DNA of 64,000 nt from Adiantum capillus-veneris (taxonomy: Eukaryota; Streptophyta; Polypodiopsida; Polypodiales; Pteridaceae): positions 37,212,058-37,276,057 of the forward strand of contig CM043946.1 in assembly GCA_014529385.2 (NCBI GenBank), read 5' to 3'. The translations under genes and the position numbers were made by a program. The notes beneath the pieces are model-generated. The model ran no database searches and was not told the origin of the DNA. It saw nothing but the letters and a program-made list of their open reading frames with translations. Below, piece after piece: positions 35,624-45,938 of the stretch (position 1 is the first letter of the stretch; each line of letters begins with the position of its first letter).

Positions 35624-35632
35624 TTAATAAAA

Positions 35633-36331
35633 TTATAGTCGACGTGATTGGCAACCGGCCGTCTAGAGGTGGTGGGAAAGGGGCAACCGGCCGTCTGGTG
35701 GTCATGGTTTCATTATGTGAAAGGGGCCTGTAGGCCCCTACTGTATTTTTTTAAATCAAGGCAGGCCCTTAATATAGTTTTTTAATGCATTTGTTGCGCC
35801 TCTCTCTCAGGCGGTTTTCTGTGCAATCAATTGGCAGCTTTCTTGCACCCTTTCACACTCTCAAGTAGTCTTTCCTTGCACCCTTTCAAGCTTTCTTGCC
35901 TGCACCCACTTAGGCTTTCTTGCATTGCGCCCACTGAGGCTTTCTTGCATGCCAGCCTACTATGTTAGCTTATATTAGGTAATCTCTCAAGCCTAATCTC
36001 TCAGACATGTTAATATTGGTCTAATGAGTTAATCTCTCAAGCCCTCAATGTTCAGCAGCACAACGCGAACCAAGCTCATAGAAGGGAGAAGGGAGTCTAC
36101 CTCGGCCCGAAAACCTCCTGCCAGGTATCTTTGTAAACTACCTGTAGCCATCCACGCTCATGTTTTAATTAAAATTAGAATCCTTCTGTAACGCTCTCTG
36201 TAAAGCTTGAATTGGAGATGAACCCTGGGCTTATATAGCCCGCCCACAACCTAGAGCTTGTGATTGTCCACTGCCCTGGGAGCATGCCCTACACAGCCCA
36301 AGAGAGATGTTGGAGGGGTAGTGCACCCCCC

Positions 36332-36388
<57 letters not shown>

Positions 36389-36608
36389 GAGAGTTGAGCT
36401 CAGAGATAGAAATGTGCAGAACCATTACCAAAATTAGTTGGGATACTAATATCCCCATTCAAAGCAAGGTACTCCATGGCCTTCCACTTGCATTCCAAAG
36501 TCGGACCTTCAACTCTTCTAGCCAGTGTATAGGAGAATCATGGCGGAAACTCAAACCCAAGTGCTTGTGTTGGGATAAGTTGCCAAGGCTCTGCCAGGGT
36601 ATATATGG
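35633..36608. other. Noncoding stretch with short repeats; possible exon at its end
   Basis: CAACCGGCCGTCT occurs twice (35650, 35685) and CTTTCTTGC-CACCC motifs recur at 35837-35950. A GA tract lies at 36340-36381. After it, a plus-strand frame (about 36394-36608) reads SKVLHGLPLAFQSRTFN and CLCWDKLPRLCQGIYG before it is cut by the LTR element at 36609. It looks protein-like, but I cannot identify it or find its continuation beyond 48290. Confidence 0.4.
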
Positions 36609-36819
36609 TGACGAGATCAAAGCGAACCCCGAACCCCCGACGGCCTCTAAAACACCTGGGACCGAATGGCGCGCCTCGAGCCTGTCATGGTAAAGCAAAC
36701 AAGGGGCACCGCCTAGCTTCAGCAGCTAAGACGCAAACAACACACCACCATAACAAATTTTTCATCCAAGAGAGATGGATGCTTGGGAGTAATGATAAGG
36801 AGGAAGGGAAATGAGATCA

Positions 36820-36911
<92 letters not shown>

Positions 36912-38224
36912 AGTATGGCGGCTTAGTACTTAGGCACCACAGAAGGATGGCGTATCTGCACACCCTTCACACATACACAAGCTCACTCCAAACACAAGAC
37001 TAGGTGGCGATTCCGCACACCTCACATGGGCAAAACATTCCAGGAAAACATACTCACAAAAACTCAAGCTTTATTTAGAGAATAAGGCCATGAAATGGGG
37101 AGCATAGGGTAGGGGAATGAGAAGGGAGAGAGTGGTAGAGCACATGGCGGATAGGTGGGAGTTGATGGCGAAGACTCGCACGAGGGTAATGGCCATCATC
37201 CTTCATTTAGTTGCCCTTCATCTTCCATAGCCCAAGGGTGTAGAGGTCATGCTCAAGACGAGCATGGTGATTGCCGTGATGGTGATGGTGTGCATGTGTG
37301 TGTGTGCACTAGGCACACACAGTGCATAGTGTACTCTTTGGTGATGTTGTGTGTGTCTTTAGTGTGATGGTGACCCCTCTTTATATAGGGGAGGAGGGGG
37401 GAGAAATTCTAGAATTTAGAAATGAAGAAATCATTATCTACATAGGCCATGTGACAGTGGGCCCCACTTGTCTGGCTGTGTGTATATATGCCAGAGCAGC
37501 AGTCTCATGAGAGAGAGACTAAGAGAGAGAGAGAGATGGGTTGATGAAAAAAAAGTGAGAGGTGACATGGAGAATAAAGTAATTACAAGATGAGAGAGAG
37601 GGGAGTGTGTTCAGAGGTGAATCTTTGTACAGATGTGTGTGAACACAAGAAAAATCAGGTAACCACCGGGTGGGGATGGGTCTGTGGGCACCTTTTTCAG
37701 TGAAACTGAGTGCGTGTAAATGTGGGGGAGGTTATCTACCTACAAGACAAGAGACATGGAGCCCTTTAGAGAGAGGGGGGGTATTTGGGTCATGGGATAT
37801 GATAGGAGAGAGAAAGGGGGTGTGGGGTATACTATTTTGGAAGATAGGATAAGTTGCATGTGAGTTAGGGTGCATTATTGGTGAGTTAGAATGCATTATT
37901 GGTGAGAGGTGGGGTAGCTTGAGGGGAGAGAGAAAGGAGAAAGGATAAGGGGAAGAGAGAGGGGGTTGAACTTTTGAGTGGAGGAGAGGAAAAGGGACAC
38001 ACGACGGGGCAACAATGAAGAAAAAGGAGGCAAGGTGGGGATGGGCTGCCCCGCAGGCATGAGGTGGCCTATTTTACCTTTCTTATATATTTACATAATC
38101 ATACTTTATTTTTTTCTTACTTTTTCCAATGCCTTTTTTCACTCCCTCCCTAAGAGGGGGTCTTCATGGGGTGGGGACAAGAGAAGAGGGGTATGGGAGC
38201 TTGGCTTGTGAAAAGCCCCCATCA
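36609..38224 (-). repeat. 3' LTR of the gag-only element (1616 bp)
   Basis: It pairs with 46716-48290 over its whole length, differing by eye at a few percent of bases. The 41-bp length difference matches the longer GA tract here (36822-36905, against about 43 bp at 46926). The plus-strand frames inside it are also present in the other LTR and look non-coding. Confidence 0.92.
36822..36905. repeat. (GA)n microsatellite, ~84 bp, within the LTR
   Basis: An uninterrupted GA run. The sister LTR has only about 43 bp at the same place, so the tract changed length after insertion. Confidence 0.97.
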
Positions 38225-38451
38225 TTAGCCCTCTACTTTTGGCTAGAGGCATTCATGTCTCTAGCTCTATTTCTTCTTCCACTTAGCTATAGGATCCGAT
38301 ATCGAGCTGCCTTCTGAACTAGCCATTCCATTTGGCCATTGGTGAGATTTCTGGGATATTCATGAAATTGCAACAGGTCCGGGTGATAGCCTGTTCCTTG
38401 GAATAGTGTCGGTTGATTAAATGGGAAGCCCATGGCTTCCAGAACTTTGTG

Positions 38452-39372
38452 CTAGTGTCCTCCTGGATCCCAAGTGAAAAATAGGATCATTGTCTGCAGT
38501 GTCCTGACAATAAAATTTGCATGCCAAATTGGACCAAATTTGTAACCATCAGTAGCGAGAGGGGAAATGAGCATCTTGGCTCCTGCAAAGACAGAACTGA
38601 AAATTAAGATTCCAAAGAGTGTGCCAAGAATACACCATGTATGGCCGCCTTGTTGGTGTGGTGAGCTCAAGTTGTTTTCAGAATCCTGCTTACTGCCATG
38701 ACTAGAAAAAACTGCAAGCATATCATGCTTCTTTTGGGTGTGCTTAAACATGTCAGCTTCCTTTATTGATGCTAATAGCAAGCCACCTACCTTGCGGCTT
38801 AAATACAAGGGTAAACCACTTACCTTTCTCCAAAGAGAGGATGCTTTCTTTGTAAAAAATTGTACCAAATTGGGAATGAGGTCTTCATTCTTGCATTCTA
38901 TCAGCCTTTTGTCTATCCATGGCTTCTTTTCTCTTATCTCCATGCTGATCTTCTCTCTATATGTTATAGCGGCTAGCCATAGCCATAGGTCTGATGCATC
39001 CCATGCAAACACAATGCTGTGTTGTGGAGGAGTTTGGAACATCCTTAAAAGGTTGGCAACATATTGATCATCAAACTTACTATGAACATCCTCACATAAA
39101 CTAGAGGCATTACCCATCTCCAAGTTTATAACACCCTTCAGTAGACTAGAGGCATTACCCATCTCTAAGTCTATAACACTACACAATAAATTCTTGCTCG
39201 GCTGCCAAGCCTCTGGAGCAATAGCCAACTCCAAACCTTCAGTCATACTTACCTCTTCGTTATGGTCCTTAAGTGAAACTGCCTTGATGCAAGATTCCTT
39301 TAGCTTGCTACACTGTCCTGGGTCCATGGTGGTGCACATGTTTCCGTTTTCAAAGCCTCCCCTTTGCTTGAT
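38452..39372 (-). CDS. Second frame of the gag-only element, membrane-anchored (env-like?)
   Basis: An open stretch of about 307 codons on the minus strand lies between the copia insertion and the 3' LTR, where env-like frames lie in some plant retroelements. It starts KQRGGFENGNMC after the insertion. It contains an internal repeat (DLEMGNASSLL / NLEMGNASSLC), a hydrophobic segment around DLWLWLAAITY, and a strong C-terminal transmembrane segment (WCILGTLFGILIFSSVFAG, about 38577-38640) followed by about 40 residues. Before the copia inserted, the upstream gag frame entered this region one base out of register, so it is either a separate frame, a spliced exon or a frameshift. It could also be a captured cellular gene. 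I recognise no family. Confidence 0.5.
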   Translation of the reverse strand: MKQRGGFENGNMCTTMDPGQCSKLKESCIKAVSLKDHNEEVSMTEGLELAIAPEAWQPSKNLLCSVIDLEMGNASSLLKGVINLEMGNASSLCEDVHSKFDDQYVANLLRMFQTPPQHSIVFAWDASDLWLWLAAITYREKISMEIREKKPWIDKRLIECKNEDLIPNLVQFFTKKASSLWRKVSGLPLYLSRKVGGLLLASIKEADMFKHTQKKHDMLAVFSSHGSKQDSENNLSSPHQQGGHTWCILGTLFGILIFSSVFAGAKMLISPLATDGYKFGPIWHANFIVRTLQTMILFFTWDPGGH

Positions 39373-39377
39373 ATGTT

Positions 39378-39655
39378 TGTAGACATGTAGTAGTGTTAGT
39401 GTGTATACGCGCTTCACCAGGGGCACTTTTCTCCCACTGGGTTTTTCCCCCTGGACATCCGGTGTGAAAGGACACCTTATCTCTTAGGGTTTCATATAAG
39501 CTTTGTAGCTCTGAGTTTGTAAATAACTATTATTCCAATACAGAGAGAGAGACTACAGAGATCTCGTACACAAGCTCTGTGTCTTCTCCTTCTCCATCTT
39601 CTTCCTACTCTAAGTTGCTGTCTTCCTTCTGTTTCCTGTTTCATCATCTTCAACA
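39378..39655 (+). repeat. 5' LTR of the copia element (278 bp)
   Basis: It begins TGTAGACATG and ends CTTCAACA. It differs from the 3' LTR at TAGACA/TAAACA, CATATAAG/CATGTAAG and CTCTAAGT/CTCTGAGT. With plant neutral rates near 1e-8 per site per year this implies insertion within roughly the last half-million years; the rate is assumed, not known for this lineage. Confidence 0.95.
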
Positions 39656-39657
39656 AT

Positions 39658-39669
39658 TGGTATCAGAGC
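39658..39669 (+). other. Primer-binding site (initiator Met tRNA)
   Basis: TGGTATCAGAGC starts two bases after the 5' LTR. It is complementary to the 3' end of plant initiator tRNA-Met, the usual primer of copia reverse transcription. Confidence 0.93.
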
Positions 39670-40054
39670 AAGGTGATTTCCAGAGCCTCTACTTGCGTTT
39701 TCGCGTCCGCGCGCGCAATCGCAGTTTTCAGGCAGTTTTCGGAAAATTTGTTCGTGGGAGCATCCTCAACGTTCCGGGAGTATTCTGATCAGGTGACCTA
39801 GAGTTTTACCCCCCTTTCGAAGCCGTTCGAGCCCTCAGAATTTTGTTCTGAGCAGCGTAGCAGAAGTTACTTTTCGGAGGCGTTTAGATCAAGAGGGTGT
39901 GCTTTTTGACAGATTTTCTTCAGGTAAACAGTTCTTTTGGGAAGCAGCTTGTCTTAGCTTTGTGCTGAGATTTTGTGTAGAGTTTTTCTTGGATTGGAGA
40001 GGAGATTTGTGAATCTCTTGGAGGTTCTTTTGCTCTCTTGTGTGCATCTACAGT

Positions 40055-40690
40055 ATGGCTCAATCTACGGAGAAAGAGATTTTTGGTGCGTTTACATCCG
40101 AAGACAAATTGGATGGTACCAACTATTCTCTTTGGTCTTTTATGGCCAAAAATGTTTTGGTTGGTAAAGGATTGTGGGATTATGTATCTGGAGATGAAGT
40201 TCGTCCAGGTAGCATTGCACCTGCCACGCCTGGTCGTGGTGCAGCTGTTGGTGCAGGACCCTCACAAGTCACTCCAGAGCAAAAGAGATGGGATACTAAA
40301 GATGCACAGGCTATGGCTGTGATTGCCTTAACCATAAAGAGGACAATCACACCACATATCAGATCTTGCAGAACTTCTGAGAATGCTTGGAACACTCTGC
40401 AAGCTATGTTTGGAGGAAGAAACGCTGCCAGAATAGAGTTTTTGAAGAAACAACTTGACAAAATACAGATGGACGAAGGTGACGATATTGTCGAGCATCT
40501 TACAAAAATCAGGGATCTTAAAGAGCAATTGCTTAGCATTGATGAAGTGATTCCAGAGAAGGACTTGATTTCCAAAACACTCAATTCACTACCACCATCT
40601 TATTTGACTTTTCAGACTTCTTTGACTCTGTCTTTGCGAGCTAATCCTGACCCTAGTGGCTTTGCTATTGCAGGAGGATCAATCACGTAA
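40055..40690 (+). CDS. Copia gag (capsid part)
   Basis: This 211-residue frame from the first good ATG begins MAQSTEKEIFGAFTSEDKLD. It has the UBN2/gag-polypeptide plan of plant copia capsids: LDGTNYSLWSFMAKNVLVGK, a WDYVSG motif, KDAQAMAVIALTIK, then SENAWNTLQAMFGG and FLKKQLDKIQMDEGDDIVEHL. It ends at a stop just after FAIAGGSIT. Family members go on in one frame into LLLQEDQSRK and the zinc knuckle, which here lie one base out of register (frame of the pol entry). The product would assemble virus-like particles. Confidence 0.92.
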   Translation: MAQSTEKEIFGAFTSEDKLDGTNYSLWSFMAKNVLVGKGLWDYVSGDEVRPGSIAPATPGRGAAVGAGPSQVTPEQKRWDTKDAQAMAVIALTIKRTITPHIRSCRTSENAWNTLQAMFGGRNAARIEFLKKQLDKIQMDEGDDIVEHLTKIRDLKEQLLSIDEVIPEKDLISKTLNSLPPSYLTFQTSLTLSLRANPDPSGFAIAGGSIT

Positions 40691-43600
40691 GAACAAGTCT
40701 TTACAGGTGGATGGTATGGATCATGCTCTTGTCGTACAGAACAAAAACAGGGGTAAAGAGAGTGCTCATCACTCCAAGTCTAGTGCAGGACAATCTTCAG
40801 AGAAGTCTAAAGGTGATTCCGACAAGTCCAAGAAGAAAGGTAAATGTCACTACTGCAAGAAACCTGGTCACTACATTAGTGAGTGTAAAAAGCGAATTGC
40901 TAAAGAAAAGAAGAAAGAGTCAAGTTTGGTTGTTTCAGCTTCTGGTGATTCTTCTACAGCTAAAGAAGAGTCTGCAAACTTTGTGCAGGATTCTTATGCT
41001 TTTGTAGTATGTTCAAATTTTTCTGCTTACAGTGTTGACAAGACACAAATGATTTGGTACTTTGATAGTGGTGCATCCAGGCATATTACTTCAAGGAAGG
41101 ATTTGTTTTGTTCATTGGATGCAACTCCAGCAGGAAAGAAGGTGACATGTGCAAATAATGCTTCTTATCCAATCAAAGGCGTTGGTAAGATTTTGATTAC
41201 CATTTCAGATGGTTCAGATTTATGCTTGCCAGATGTCTTATATGTTCCAAGGATCAAGAAGAATTTGTTGTCTGTATCCTCTCTTGCAAAAAATGGTCTA
41301 TCTGTCATTTTTGAGGATGACAGATGTATTGTACGAGATCGAGAGAATGGTTATTCTCTTATCACTACAGGTACGCTGGAAAATGGACTATTTGTGCTAG
41401 ATCGTTATGAAAAGCAGATTCAGGTATGTATTGCAGAAACAAAGACTCAGGCCATGCAGGATGCTGAGTTGTGGCATGCTAGATTTGGGCATGTTGGTTA
41501 TGGCAGTTTGATGACTTTACAACGTCATAATATGGTGCATGATTTGTCTTTATTGGAGATGCCACCAAGACATGTATGTGAAGGTTGCGTTCTTGGAAAG
41601 ATGCACAGATTTGCATTTTCGCAGGATGGTTCAGTTAGAGCGACACGAAAGTTGCAACTTGTACACAGTGATGTATGTGGTCCTATGAGGACGCCATCTA
41701 TAGGAAACAACCTTTATTTTGTGACCTTCATTGATGACTTTTCCAGGTTTTGTTGGGTGTATCCACTCAAAGCAAAGTCAGATGTGTTTGCAGTTTTTCA
41801 ACATTATGTCGCCATGGTTGAAAATGAAACAGGTTGCAAAGTACAGACTCTTCGTACCGATCGAGGAGGTGAATACATGTCAGGTGCATTTAAGGATTTT
41901 TTGGGAAAGAAAGGCATTAAACACCAATGCACTATGCCATACACACCACAACAGAATGGTGTTGCAGAAAGGAAGAACAGGTCTTTAATGGAGACAGCTA
42001 GATGTATGCTCAAGGCTAAGAGTTTGCCTCATAAGCTATGGATGGAGGCAGTTGCTTGTGCAGCACATGTTTTGAACAGGTGTCCTACTCGTGCCTTGAA
42101 GACCATTACTGCATATGAAGCTTGGTATGACAGAAAACCTTCAGTCAGTTATCTTCGTGTTTTTGGTTGTCTTGCTTATGCTCACATCCCTCAGCAGTTA
42201 CGTGGGAAGCTTGATGATAAGGCAATCAAATGTATATTTGTGGGGTACAGTAGTGGAAGTAAAGGTTATAGACTTTACAATCCTGCTACAAACAAGATTT
42301 TTGAAAGTCGTGATGTAATTTTTGCAGAAACTACTGCTCAACCTATGGTTGCTTTTGATGTACCTCATATGCAGACACATGATGTATTTGAAGGTTTGCT
42401 TCCTTCTTTTGTGGAGAATCAAGAATCACAACAGGTTGATAGTCTTGATCAATCTTTTGATCAGCATGTGACACCTCATGATGTAGAGGAAATTGTGCGT
42501 GAAGAGCAAGAAGTTCTCAGGGAAGAAAGAACCTTGCCTAAATGGGTTCAGAAAACTTTGCAGGATAGCAAGTTGGATGCACCGCTGCCACGGAAAACAC
42601 GTGCTGGTACTACTTTTGGCAGAGAGCAAGTAGATTTGGCTTGCTTTAGCACTCTTTGTGATGCAGATGAGCCTGATTCATTTGAACAAGCTTTAGAGTG
42701 TATTCAGTGGAAAGATGCTATGCAGCAAGAAATTGATTCTATTCATAAGAATCATACATGGGATCTAGTGGACTTGCCTACAGGTAAAAAACCTATTGGT
42801 ACAAAGTGGGTTTTTAAGGTAAAAAGGAAACAAGATGGTACTGTTGACAGGTACAAAGCAAGGCTTGTGGCAAAAGGCTATGCGCAACAGAAAGGCATAG
42901 ATTATGATGAAACCTTTGCTCCTACTTCTCGTGCATCCACAGTTAGATCACTAGTTGCAATTGCTGCTCATCATGGTTGGAAAGTGCATCAGTTGGATAT
43001 CAAAACTGCTTTTTTGAATGGTGATTTGCAGGAAGAAGTTTATGTAAGTCAACCAAGTGGTTTTGTTGTAAAAGGTCAAGAGCAAAAGGTATGTAGATTG
43101 CGTAAAGCTTTGTATGGTCTCAAACAGGCTCCAAGAGCATGGTATGAGAAGATACATACTTATTTGATTGGCCAGGGATTTCAGAATAGTCCAACAGAAA
43201 GTACTTTGTATGTCAAAAAGAGAGATGGAGTTCTCATTATGCTAACACTTTATGTGGATGATATGCTTCTTACAGGCAATAATGCAAATGAAATTGAAGC
43301 GTTTAAAGATGCTTTGAGAAAAACCTTTGAGATGTCTGATCTTGGTTTGCTACATTATTACTTGGGTATTCAGTTTGTGCAATCAGAGGATGGCATATAC
43401 ATGTTGCAGGCAAAATATTTGCATAAAATTTTGGACAAGTTTGGTATGCAAAATTGTAAGCCAATCTCTACACCCGTAGAAACTGGATCAAAGTTGAGCA
43501 TGCATGATGCTGGAGAAACTTTTGATGTACATACTTATGCAGCAGCGGTTGGTTGCTTGATATATTTGGCAGGCAACACTCGTCCAGACATTCAATTTGG

Positions 43601-44219
43601 GGTTTCACAAGCAAGCAGATTTATGCACAGCCCAGGTATGCATCATTGGCAGGCTGTGAAGCGCATACTTCGTTACCTTTCAGGTACCCCTAATCTTGCC
43701 ATGTTCTTTCCAAGGGGGGATATGTATGGAAAGCACAGTTCTATGCAGCTTCTTGGTTACAGCGATTCAGATTGGGCTGGTGATTTTGACACACGACATT
43801 CCACAAGTGGCAATTGTTTTTTCTTGGGAAATGCATGTATATCTTGGCTAAGCAAGAAGCAACCCACAGTGGCTACATCAACTTGTGAAGCTGAGTACAG
43901 GGCAGCTTTCACGGCAACAGTTGATTGTGTATGGATACGCAGGTTATTGGCAGATCTTTGTGAGTGTCAACAGACACCCACTACCATTTTCACTGACAGT
44001 CAGAGTGCTATGGAAGTTGCAAGGAATCCAGTATTTCATGCAAGAACAAAGCACATAGAGGTTCACTACCACTATGTCAGGGAAAGGCTACATGCAGGGG
44101 AGATCACACTAACTTACTGTCCTACACAGGATAACATTGCAGATCTATTTACGAAGGCGTTATCACGAGAAAAGTTTGAAGCTTTCCGAAAATCTTTGGG
44201 CTTACTCTCATACACATGA
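40656..44219 (+). CDS. Copia NC-pol polyprotein (protease, integrase, RT, RNase H)
   Basis: This open frame of about 1187 codons overlaps the end of gag by 35 bases. It lacks its own ATG at the start, so it would need a frameshift from gag or has been separated from it by a one-base insertion. Domains: zinc knuckle CHYCKKPGHYISEC (residues 64-77); protease YFDSGASRHIT; integrase HHCC region with HARFGHVG and CEGC, then D-D-E in LVHSDVCGPM, LRTDRGGEY and NGVAERKN; RT with TKWVFKVK, HQLDIKTAFLNGDL and the intact YVDD; RNase H with GYSDSDWAGD, STCEAEYRA, IFTDSQSA and NIADLFTK. All catalytic residues that I can check are present. It ends 47 bp before the 3' LTR. Confidence 0.95.
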   Translation: MALLLQEDQSRKNKSLQVDGMDHALVVQNKNRGKESAHHSKSSAGQSSEKSKGDSDKSKKKGKCHYCKKPGHYISECKKRIAKEKKKESSLVVSASGDSSTAKEESANFVQDSYAFVVCSNFSAYSVDKTQMIWYFDSGASRHITSRKDLFCSLDATPAGKKVTCANNASYPIKGVGKILITISDGSDLCLPDVLYVPRIKKNLLSVSSLAKNGLSVIFEDDRCIVRDRENGYSLITTGTLENGLFVLDRYEKQIQVCIAETKTQAMQDAELWHARFGHVGYGSLMTLQRHNMVHDLSLLEMPPRHVCEGCVLGKMHRFAFSQDGSVRATRKLQLVHSDVCGPMRTPSIGNNLYFVTFIDDFSRFCWVYPLKAKSDVFAVFQHYVAMVENETGCKVQTLRTDRGGEYMSGAFKDFLGKKGIKHQCTMPYTPQQNGVAERKNRSLMETARCMLKAKSLPHKLWMEAVACAAHVLNRCPTRALKTITAYEAWYDRKPSVSYLRVFGCLAYAHIPQQLRGKLDDKAIKCIFVGYSSGSKGYRLYNPATNKIFESRDVIFAETTAQPMVAFDVPHMQTHDVFEGLLPSFVENQESQQVDSLDQSFDQHVTPHDVEEIVREEQEVLREERTLPKWVQKTLQDSKLDAPLPRKTRAGTTFGREQVDLACFSTLCDADEPDSFEQALECIQWKDAMQQEIDSIHKNHTWDLVDLPTGKKPIGTKWVFKVKRKQDGTVDRYKARLVAKGYAQQKGIDYDETFAPTSRASTVRSLVAIAAHHGWKVHQLDIKTAFLNGDLQEEVYVSQPSGFVVKGQEQKVCRLRKALYGLKQAPRAWYEKIHTYLIGQGFQNSPTESTLYVKKRDGVLIMLTLYVDDMLLTGNNANEIEAFKDALRKTFEMSDLGLLHYYLGIQFVQSEDGIYMLQAKYLHKILDKFGMQNCKPISTPVETGSKLSMHDAGETFDVHTYAAAVGCLIYLAGNTRPDIQFGVSQASRFMHSPGMHHWQAVKRILRYLSGTPNLAMFFPRGDMYGKHSSMQLLGYSDSDWAGDFDTRHSTSGNCFFLGNACISWLSKKQPTVATSTCEAEYRAAFTATVDCVWIRRLLADLCECQQTPTTIFTDSQSAMEVARNPVFHARTKHIEVHYHYVRERLHAGEITLTYCPTQDNIADLFTKALSREKFEAFRKSLGLLSYT

Positions 44220-44256
44220 TGATCTGCTACCTTGTACGGATTCACACTATCACTAC

Positions 44257-44266
44257 AGGGGGGATT
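44257..44266 (+). other. Polypurine tract of the copia element
   Basis: AGGGGGGATT immediately precedes the 3' LTR start TGTAAACATG and would prime plus-strand DNA synthesis. Confidence 0.9.
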
Positions 44267-44544
44267 TGTAAACATGTAGTAGTGTTAGTGTGTATACGCG
44301 CTTCACCAGGGGCACTTTTCTCCCACTGGGTTTTTCCCCCTGGACATCCGGTGTGAAAGGACACCTTATCTCTTAGGGTTTCATGTAAGCTTTGTAGCTC
44401 TGAGTTTGTAAATAACTATTATTCCAATACAGAGAGAGAGACTACAGAGATCTCGTACACAAGCTCTGTGTCTTCTCCTTCTCCATCTTCTTCCTACTCT
44501 GAGTTGCTGTCTTCCTTCTGTTTCCTGTTTCATCATCTTCAACA
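44267..44544 (+). repeat. 3' LTR of the copia element (278 bp)
   Basis: It starts TGTAAACATG and ends CTTCAACA, followed by the ATGTT target duplication. It matches the 5' LTR at 275 of 278 positions. Confidence 0.95.
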
Positions 44545-44549
44545 ATGTT

Positions 44550-45854
44550 GTCCACCTTCTGCAAAGCCTTGCTAGCAGGCTGGTCTTCCTCTTCTCTTGT
44601 ATCTTTCATGCCCTTTGCATTCCTCTTACTCTGACGAGGCCTAATCAAGACTTTACACCTTCTTACCCTTACTGCCCAATGTTGTCGATTGATCTCTTTG
44701 GTGCCTATTTCATTCAAGGTTAAAGATGTACTCACATTTGTAACACAATTTTCTTGACTTACCTCCCCCACCTGGGTAGCATCTTTTGATTCTTTAACCT
44801 CTTGTTCCGCTGCTTCAGTTCTTTGAATAAACTTCTCGCTTGATCCTTCTTTGGTTACCTTCATCTTGACCTCTTCTGCAAGACCAATGATACTTGGCGT
44901 GCGGGTACCAATTGATGGTGGGCGTAGGATGATTGTAAGTGGTGATTGTGGCGGACGTAGAATTTGTGTTGGTGGGGCTGGTGCTTGGGGTGTGGGTGTT
45001 CTTTCTCTAGGGGGTGACAATTGGTTCCTCCTACCTCCTCTATTATAGTTTTGTCGTGGTTTGGGATATTAGTACATACCGTGACCGTCTTCTCCGCAGT
45101 TGTAGCAATGATACTCCCTGTTTTGTCATCGTGCGCTTCCAGGGTCTTGATCTCTTTCTTGACTCCTCCCTTGCTGTATTAAGTGGACAGACAAATTCTG
45201 CAGTTGGTCAGTAATATGGGCCAACATATCTTGTTGGTCATCTCTTACCCCAAGAGATGGTGGTGGTGGTGGAATGGTGGTTGTCGTAGTTGCTGGTCGA
45301 CGCGATGTTCCTGCTTTTGTTGACTCGGTTTCTTTGGCTTTCATTCGCATCTTCTTGTCCTTAAGGCGAGCAATCTCAACGGCTAACTCGTACGTATCCG
45401 AGAATCTACCTTTCACCTTCTCCTTGAGAAGCGGCCATAAGCTATGCGTGAACCGATGTTTTTTTAGGAAATCGGGTGCAGCTTCCCCCCTTGCCAGTGA
45501 CTCAACCCACCGTTCCCACAAATCCACAAATTTGGACTCATAGGTGGCATATTCTAAAAGACCCTCCTGCTTCAAGTCTCTCAACTTGTCCCACAACTTT
45601 CCTGAAGTGGTACCTCCCCCAAAGCGCCTCTTAAAAGCGGTTTTTAAGGGTTCCCAGTCATCCTTGGTTGCTTGTGGAAGTGCATTGTACCATGATCTAG
45701 CTTCTAGCTTCATGAGATGCTTAAAGATTCTAACCCGGGATTCATCCGTATCTTTGTTGCTCACTACACATGCTACTTCAAAGTCATCTAGGAAGTCTGT
45801 TACCAAATCCTCCCCCTTCTTTCCTTTAAATGTTGGAAATGCTACACTTGCCAT
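44550..45854 (-). pseudogene. Gag of the gag-only LTR element, interrupted by stops and by the copia insertion
   Basis: From ATG at 45854 the minus strand encodes MASVAFPTFKGKKGEDLVTD, then DDFEVACVVSNKDTDESRV, LEARSWYNALPQATKDDWEPLK and FKRRFGG: a retrotransposon gag (capsid) domain with its aromatic W-x-x-L core. It stops at TGA 45126-45128 after 242 codons. In the same frame a zinc knuckle follows (CYNCGEDGH), whose last cysteine is lost beside a second stop near 45070. A Pro-rich and then Lys/Glu-rich tail continues from 45020 to the copia insertion at 44549. Except for the two stops, one frame runs through. The protein would package the element's RNA. Confidence 0.8.
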
Positions 45855-45938
45855 GATTACTGAGAGAGAGCTAGAAAGACACACTGCTTAACTTGCACAA
45901 AAAAAAATTCTTCTTTACAAGGAGGCGTGTATACCCTC

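Larger units (their letters stand above)
39378..44544 (+). mobile_element. Ty1-copia LTR retrotransposon, young, nearly intact (5167 bp)
   Basis: The 278-bp LTRs differ at three positions (about 1%). Target duplications ATGTT are exact (39373-39377 and 44545-44549). The primer-binding site is TGGTATCAGAGC and the polypurine tract is AGGGGGGATT. Gag and pol are open apart from one frame change between them. The domain order protease-integrase-RT-RNase H defines copia. It lies in opposite orientation inside the gag-only element. Confidence 0.97.

Noticed and set aside
35722-35739. GGGGCCT-TAGGCCCC hairpin followed by a T-run, resembling a rho-independent terminator
   Set aside because: The sequence is plant nuclear DNA; there is no gene upstream on that strand and such terminators are not used by Pol II.
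37155-38317. Several plus-strand frames of 60-77 codons
   Set aside because: They lie in the LTR of a minus-strand element, recur in the other LTR and are full of low-complexity sequence.
42951-43157. Minus-strand frames inside the copia pol gene
   Set aside because: They are antisense shadows of a clear plus-strand polyprotein.
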